Source of the DNA: Ruminococcaceae bacterium UBA7147
GTDB lineage: Bacteria; Bacillota; Clostridia; Oscillospirales; Acutalibacteraceae
Direction: 5' to 3'
Length of the DNA stretch: 9,995 nt
Assembly (NCBI GenBank): GCA_002491825.1
Contig: DKWR01000056.1
Location: 1-9,995 of the forward strand
The notes beneath the pieces are model-generated. The model was not told the DNA's origin, ran no database searches, and was given only the letters and a program-made list of their open reading frames with translations. Below, one piece after another: positions 6,076 to 9,995 of this stretch. Both the position numbers and the translations under genes were made by a program. The first letter of the stretch is position 1. Each line of letters starts with the position of its first letter.

Positions 6076-7503
6076 TTATGCCCATTTTAGAGTATCGTTG
6101 TAAAGATTTATGTAATCCTGTGCCGAACGCTCCCAGCTGTTGTCGCTCATCATTGCACGCCACATAAGCTGTTTCCAGCCGCCTGCGTCACGAATACCCC
6201 AAAGAGCTCGTCTTACTGCAAGCTGCATGTCTGCTGTGTAATAGTTCTTGAACGTAAAGCCGTTTCCGTATCTGTCTGCGCTGTCGAATACGGAGTCTTT
6301 AAGTCCGCCTACCTCACGCACTACGGGGATTGTGCCGTAACGCAGAGCAATCATCTGTGCAAGACCGCAGGGCTCCTGTGCAGAAGGCATAAGGAAAATA
6401 TCTGCGCCCGAGTAAATCTTTCTTGCAAGCTCGGGAACAAAGCCGTGACAGAAGCAAAGTCTGCCGGGATATTTTGCCTGCATATAGTTGAAGTAATCCT
6501 CGTACTCCTTATCGCCAGAACCGAGAATTACAAACTGCATATTCTCTGTGTTCATAAGCTCTTCAAGTCCCATTCTTACAAGGTCAAGACCTTTGTGTGC
6601 AACAAGACGTGTAACCATTCCGACAATCGGAACGTCCCAACGCTGTTCAAGACACAAACGCTCCTGTAAAGCACGCTTACATTCGCCCTTGCCGCTCATA
6701 TCGTCCTTTGAGTAGTTGCGGTAGAGCTGATAGTCGGTTTCGGGGTTGTAGCTTACGGTGTCAATGCCGTTCTTGATTCCGCACAGCTTGTAGTGACGGA
6801 GATTAAGCTCATCGTGCATACCCCAGCTGTACCAAGGATCTCTGATTTCAGCCGCATAGCTCGGCGAAACTGTTGAAACACGTGTTGCGGTTTCAATTGC
6901 ACCCTTCATCATATTGAGCTTACCGTTCATTTCAAGAATCTTTGTTTCTGAAGCAGGAATACCTACGCACTCGGTGTTTACTTCCCAGCCGTATTCGCCC
7001 TGATACTGAATGTTGTGAATTGTGAACAGGCTCTTGATGTTGTAGTACCAAGGTCTGTGGGAATAGAAAAGATAGTAGTAAACAGGAACAAGAGCTGTCT
7101 GCCAGTCGTTGCAGTGAATAATATCCGGGTGGAAATCAATGTACGGAAGCATTTCAAGAATTGCACGCGAGAAGAAAGCAAATCTCTCGGCATCGTCATA
7201 GTGACCGTAAAGTGTTCCACGCTTGAAGTAATATTCATTGTCTATGAAATAATATGTACAGTCGTTCCATCTTGCCCAGAAAAGTCCACAGTACTGGTGA
7301 CGCCACGCAACGGGTACAGTAAAGTTAGTAATGAAATTCATTGAATTTCTGAGCTCCTGCGGAATAGTGCCGTAGAGCGGAACTACTATTCTGCAATCCT
7401 GTCCCTTTCTGCAAAGCGTATGGGGCAAGCTTCCTGCTACGTCAGCAAGACCGCCGCTTCCGCAAAATGGATTTGCCTCCGAAGCACAGTATAAAATTCT
7501 CAT
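6076..7503 (-). CDS. glgA: Glycogen (starch) synthase, GT5 family
   Basis: Transfers glucose from ADP-glucose to the non-reducing ends of alpha-1,4-glucan, the chain-extending step of glycogen synthesis, in the cytoplasm. The 475-aa length is normal for bacterial GlgA. The N-terminal Rossmann domain has SGGLADVAGSLP (16-27), HCNDWQTAL (130-138) and TIHNIQYQG (161-169). The C-terminal domain has RLVAHKG (299-305), the catalytic-region EPCGLAQ (E377) and VREVGGLKD (395-403). The canonical KxGGL near the N-terminus reads GSGGL here, so the lysine known in E. coli GlgA (K15) is glycine. GGAGG eight bases before the ATG supports the start. It is the last gene of the operon, 15 bases after glgD, so the enzyme is made together with its substrate supplier. 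Confidence 0.96.
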   Translation of the reverse strand: MRILYCASEANPFCGSGGLADVAGSLPHTLCRKGQDCRIVVPLYGTIPQELRNSMNFITNFTVPVAWRHQYCGLFWARWNDCTYYFIDNEYYFKRGTLYGHYDDAERFAFFSRAILEMLPYIDFHPDIIHCNDWQTALVPVYYYLFYSHRPWYYNIKSLFTIHNIQYQGEYGWEVNTECVGIPASETKILEMNGKLNMMKGAIETATRVSTVSPSYAAEIRDPWYSWGMHDELNLRHYKLCGIKNGIDTVSYNPETDYQLYRNYSKDDMSGKGECKRALQERLCLEQRWDVPIVGMVTRLVAHKGLDLVRMGLEELMNTENMQFVILGSGDKEYEDYFNYMQAKYPGRLCFCHGFVPELARKIYSGADIFLMPSAQEPCGLAQMIALRYGTIPVVREVGGLKDSVFDSADRYGNGFTFKNYYTADMQLAVRRALWGIRDAGGWKQLMWRAMMSDNSWERSAQDYINLYNDTLKWA

Positions 7504-7518
7504 TTGTTTTTCCTCCAG

Positions 7519-8628
7519 TTAAACAACAGATTTTTTTGCGATATAGATGGGATATGAATCGAATCCCATCAGTGAACGTCCGTCCTTGATTGTTACATCC
7601 TTATCTATGATAACATAATTCAGGTTGGTATTGCAACCTATTTTTGTATCCTGCATTACAATGCAATTGCTGATTTTTGCACCTTCGCCGATATAAACAC
7701 CCTTTGACAGCACGCAGTTTTCAACCTCGCCGTCGATAACGCAACCCTGCGCAATAATCGAATTTTTGACACTGCTTGTAAGACCGTATTTCGACGGAGC
7801 GTCATCTCTTACCTTGGTGTAAATCGGGCGCTTGGGGTTAAACAGCTCATCTCTTACTTCCTTTTTCATCAAGTCCATATTGAACTCAAAGTAATCGTTG
7901 ATTGAGCTGATAGCCGCACTGTAGCCGGTATTTTCGTAGGCGTATACGTTGTATTTATCAATGGATTTCTGAATAATACGCTTTACGTCAAGCTGATTAA
8001 GGCTCAGAGAATTTCTGATTTCTTCCATAAGAAGGTCTTTCTTAATAAGAACAGAGCCGTAGAACTGATTTACCTTATCATCACCTGTTTCGAGCTTGAT
8101 GAAAACCTGCTTAACCTTGCCGTTTTCATCAACGTCAAGCGTAAGCGGTCTGTCGTATCCGCTCGGCACAACACCGTGCTTATAGATAAGCGTGATGTCA
8201 GCGTTATTCTTTGAATGGAAATCAAATACGCTGTTGTAATCAAAATTAGTCACAACGTTTGAAGGTGAGATAAGAATATACTCCTCACGGCTGTTTTCAA
8301 TGTAGCCGTGCATATTGTAGATTGTTTCAACGTAGTTTGAAAATGTCTTTCCGCCGTAAGGTGGAAGAATTGTAAGGTTGCTTCTTCTCTTTGAAAGGTC
8401 ATACGCACTGCCCGAACCTACGTGATCCATAAGAGAAAGGAAGTTGCTCTTGGCAACAATGCCTACGTTATTGATGCCCGAATTTGACATATTTGAAAGC
8501 ACAAAGTCAATCAGTCGGTATTTTCCGCCAATCGGAACGCTCGCCATTGTACGGGAGGCTGAAAGCTCCGGAATTTTTTCATCAAGCGTACCGGCAAATA
8601 TAAAGCCGAGAACATTATTACTTCTCAT
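7519..8628 (-). CDS. glgD: GlgD, non-catalytic/regulatory partner of ADP-glucose pyrophosphorylase
   Basis: Homologue of GlgC that in Firmicutes associates with GlgC and raises or modulates its activity. The 369-aa protein keeps the fold: GGKYRLIDFVLSNMSNSG (34-51), YGSVLIKKDLL (190-200) and a C-terminal left-handed beta-helix (about 285-349; CVIDGE, VYIGEG, TKIGCN). Catalytic signatures are lost: the nucleotide loop is IFAGTLDEK instead of LAGGxGxRL, the metal-binding SGDH is replaced by SPSNVV (121-126), and the YWxDVGT segment is replaced by YSAAISSINDYFEF (236-249). That pattern defines GlgD against GlgC. Its ATG overlaps the end of glgC by 11 bases and is preceded by GGAGGTGA at 6 bases, which indicates translational coupling and matched subunit output. 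Confidence 0.94.
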   Translation of the reverse strand: MRSNNVLGFIFAGTLDEKIPELSASRTMASVPIGGKYRLIDFVLSNMSNSGINNVGIVAKSNFLSLMDHVGSGSAYDLSKRRSNLTILPPYGGKTFSNYVETIYNMHGYIENSREEYILISPSNVVTNFDYNSVFDFHSKNNADITLIYKHGVVPSGYDRPLTLDVDENGKVKQVFIKLETGDDKVNQFYGSVLIKKDLLMEEIRNSLSLNQLDVKRIIQKSIDKYNVYAYENTGYSAAISSINDYFEFNMDLMKKEVRDELFNPKRPIYTKVRDDAPSKYGLTSSVKNSIIAQGCVIDGEVENCVLSKGVYIGEGAKISNCIVMQDTKIGCNTNLNYVIIDKDVTIKDGRSLMGFDSYPIYIAKKSVV

Positions 8629-9829
8629 TTGCAGTCACCTCCGTATCACTTTCTATCATTTCCTTTGCCTTGATAACCGCATTTTCACCGATAACGGTGT
8701 TTGCACCGATTACTGTAATTCCCCAGTTATCACGGTCGGTAACATCTTCGGGTTTTTCGCCAACTACGGCATTTTTTCCGACTACCGTATTTTCTGCAAC
8801 AATTGCGTACTGAACAACAGCGCCCTCCTCAATTACTGCGCCGGGCATAATAATTGAAGAATTTACGGTTGCATTTTTGCCGATAGTAACGCCTGCAAAA
8901 AGAATTGAAAATTCAAGATTTCCGTAAACGTTACAGCCGTCGGCTACGAGTGAATTCTGAATGCTTGCGTCACTTGAAACATAGTGAGGCGGCATCATAG
9001 GATTGCGTGAATAGATGTCCTTTAAGTCGAGAGTAACATTCGGGTCGAGCAAATCCATATTTGCCTCCCACAGGCTGTCGATTGTTCCGACGTCTTTCCA
9101 GTAGCCCTCAAACGGATATGCAAACATCTTTTCGCCTGCGTCAAGCATTGCAGGCAGAACGTCCTTGCCGAAGTCGTGACTTGAATTTCCCTTTGCTTCG
9201 TCCTCAACAAGATACTTTTTCAGCTCTTTCCAGCTGAAAATATAGATTCCCATAGACGCATTTGTGCTCTTGGGATGCTCGGGTTTTTCGTCAAATTCAT
9301 AGATTCTTCCGTCTTCATATGTATTGAGAATACCGAAACGTGAAGCCTCATCAAGCGGAACGTCAATTACCGCAATTGTGCAGGCTGCTCCCTTTTCCTT
9401 ATGAAATTCGAGCATTTTGTTGTAGTCCATCTTGTAGATATGGTCACCCGAGAGAATTACAACATATTCGGGGTCATATCTGTCAATATAGTTGATATTC
9501 TGATAAATTGCATTTGCAGTGCCCGAATACCAGTCGGCACCGTCAACAGCCTGATAGGGACTCAAGCAGTTTACACCCGAGTGCATACCGTCAAGATCCC
9601 ACGGCTGACCGTTGCCAATATACTCATTGAGCACAAGCGGTTGATACTGAGTAAGAATACCCACAGCCTCTATACCCGAATTTACGCAGTTTGACAAGGG
9701 AAAGTCAATAATGCGATACTTTCCGCCGAACGGAACGGCGGGTTTTGCAAGCTTTTTTGTAAGCACGCCAAGACGTGAGCCCTGACCGCCTGCAAGCAGC
9801 ATTGCAACTACTTCCTGTTTTGGAAACAT
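8618..9829 (-). CDS. glgC: Glucose-1-phosphate adenylyltransferase (ADP-glucose pyrophosphorylase), catalytic subunit
   Basis: Makes ADP-glucose from ATP and glucose-1-phosphate, the committed and usually allosterically regulated step of bacterial glycogen synthesis. The 403-aa protein has all catalytic marks: the nucleotide loop LAGGQGSRL (12-20), KLAKPAVPFGGKYRIIDF (26-43), WYSGTANAIYQN (100-111), the metal site SGDHIYKMDY (D129), RFGIL (164-168), EKP (181-183) and YWKDVGTIDSLWEANM (243-258). A left-handed beta-helix of hexapeptide repeats follows (about 288-388). K26 aligns with E. coli K39, implicated in fructose-1,6-bisphosphate activation, but regulation in this organism cannot be read from that. 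GGAGGT eight bases before the ATG confirms the start. It leads the glgC-glgD-glgA operon. No branching enzyme or phosphorylase gene is in the window. Confidence 0.97.
   Translation of the reverse strand: MFPKQEVVAMLLAGGQGSRLGVLTKKLAKPAVPFGGKYRIIDFPLSNCVNSGIEAVGILTQYQPLVLNEYIGNGQPWDLDGMHSGVNCLSPYQAVDGADWYSGTANAIYQNINYIDRYDPEYVVILSGDHIYKMDYNKMLEFHKEKGAACTIAVIDVPLDEASRFGILNTYEDGRIYEFDEKPEHPKSTNASMGIYIFSWKELKKYLVEDEAKGNSSHDFGKDVLPAMLDAGEKMFAYPFEGYWKDVGTIDSLWEANMDLLDPNVTLDLKDIYSRNPMMPPHYVSSDASIQNSLVADGCNVYGNLEFSILFAGVTIGKNATVNSSIIMPGAVIEEGAVVQYAIVAENTVVGKNAVVGEKPEDVTDRDNWGITVIGANTVIGENAVIKAKEMIESDTEVTANEK
8635..8642 (-). promoter_or_regulatory. Strong glgD ribosome binding site inside glgC
   Basis: GGAGGTGA, a full-length match to the 16S anti-Shine-Dalgarno sequence, lies within the last codons of glgC, 6 bases before the glgD ATG. 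It allows re-initiation or independent initiation at glgD where the two frames overlap. Confidence 0.85.
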
Positions 9830-9851
9830 TTAGAAATACCTCCGATTTATT

Positions 9852-9898
9852 TTTATAGCATATGCATATTATTAGCAATTTTCCGCATTATAAAGCGG
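9852..9898 (-). promoter_or_regulatory. Candidate glg operon promoter elements
   Basis: Two possible -10 boxes read on the minus strand. TATAAT (9887-9892) sits inside an imperfect 16-bp palindrome, CCGCTTTATAATGCGG (9883-9898, 14 of 16 positions symmetric), and would give a leader of about 50 bases. TATAAA (9852-9857) is preceded by TG one base upstream (extended -10) but would start transcription almost at the ribosome site. Neither has a good -35. The palindrome over the first box could be an operator. Confidence 0.35.
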
Positions 9899-9995
9899 TA
9901 TTGCGTAAAGCCTTATGGGATAAATGATAATTTGCCGAGCACCTCGGCGGGCAAATCGAGCGGAAAAGTTCGGTTGTTTGGAGAAAATTGTAGCC
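9899..9995. other. Non-coding end of window upstream of glgC
   Basis: No gene is seen here. The only structure is a short perfect hairpin, GCCGAG-CAC-CTCGGC (9934-9948), with TTT/AAA flanks that can pair across a bulge. It has no U-tract on either strand, so I do not call it a terminator. It may belong to a leader or to a neighbour beyond the window. Confidence 0.5.

Overview
The window is moderately AT-rich bacterial chromosome. It is most consistent with a starch-degrading gut Clostridia of the Ruminococcus type, close in style to R. bromii. The evidence is a secreted GH13 amylase carrying a dockerin and two CBM26-like starch-binding modules joined by Thr/Pro/Gln/Ala linkers, a paired glgC-glgD ADP-glucose pyrophosphorylase as in Firmicutes, and strong GGAGG-type ribosome binding sites. 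The genus is inferred; no 16S or other species marker is present.

Layout from left to right: a hairpin (23-48) and a large dockerin amylase on the minus strand (77-2806); an AT-rich leader and promoter region (2816-3102); nfo, endonuclease IV (3103-3933, minus); a GNAT acetyltransferase (4015-4584, minus); a 123-bp divergent promoter region; a LysR-family regulator (4708-5571), the only plus-strand gene; a decayed remnant of what looks like a SAP/DUF6434-type gene (5559-5761, minus); tRNA-Pro(GGG) with its own promoter and terminator (5811-5977, minus); and the operon glgC-glgD-glgA (9829 to 6076, minus) ending in an intrinsic terminator (6020-6055). The last 166 bases, upstream of glgC, hold only putative promoter elements.

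The window joins both sides of alpha-glucan metabolism. Outside the cell, the amylase would cut starch, anchored to starch by its CBM26 modules and to a cohesin-bearing scaffoldin by its dockerin (an amylosome part). Inside the cell, GlgC with its non-catalytic partner GlgD makes ADP-glucose and GlgA polymerises it into glycogen. The two loci are separated by unrelated genes and have separate promoters, so common regulation is not shown by the sequence.

No wholly new multi-gene system is visible. The points most worth a second look are an in-frame pair of direct repeats flanking the amylase's dockerin, a TTG start for the amylase, a glycogen synthase lacking the canonical KxGGL lysine, overlapping divergent promoters with two palindromes between the acetyltransferase and the LysR gene, and the internally deleted gene remnant beside the tRNA.
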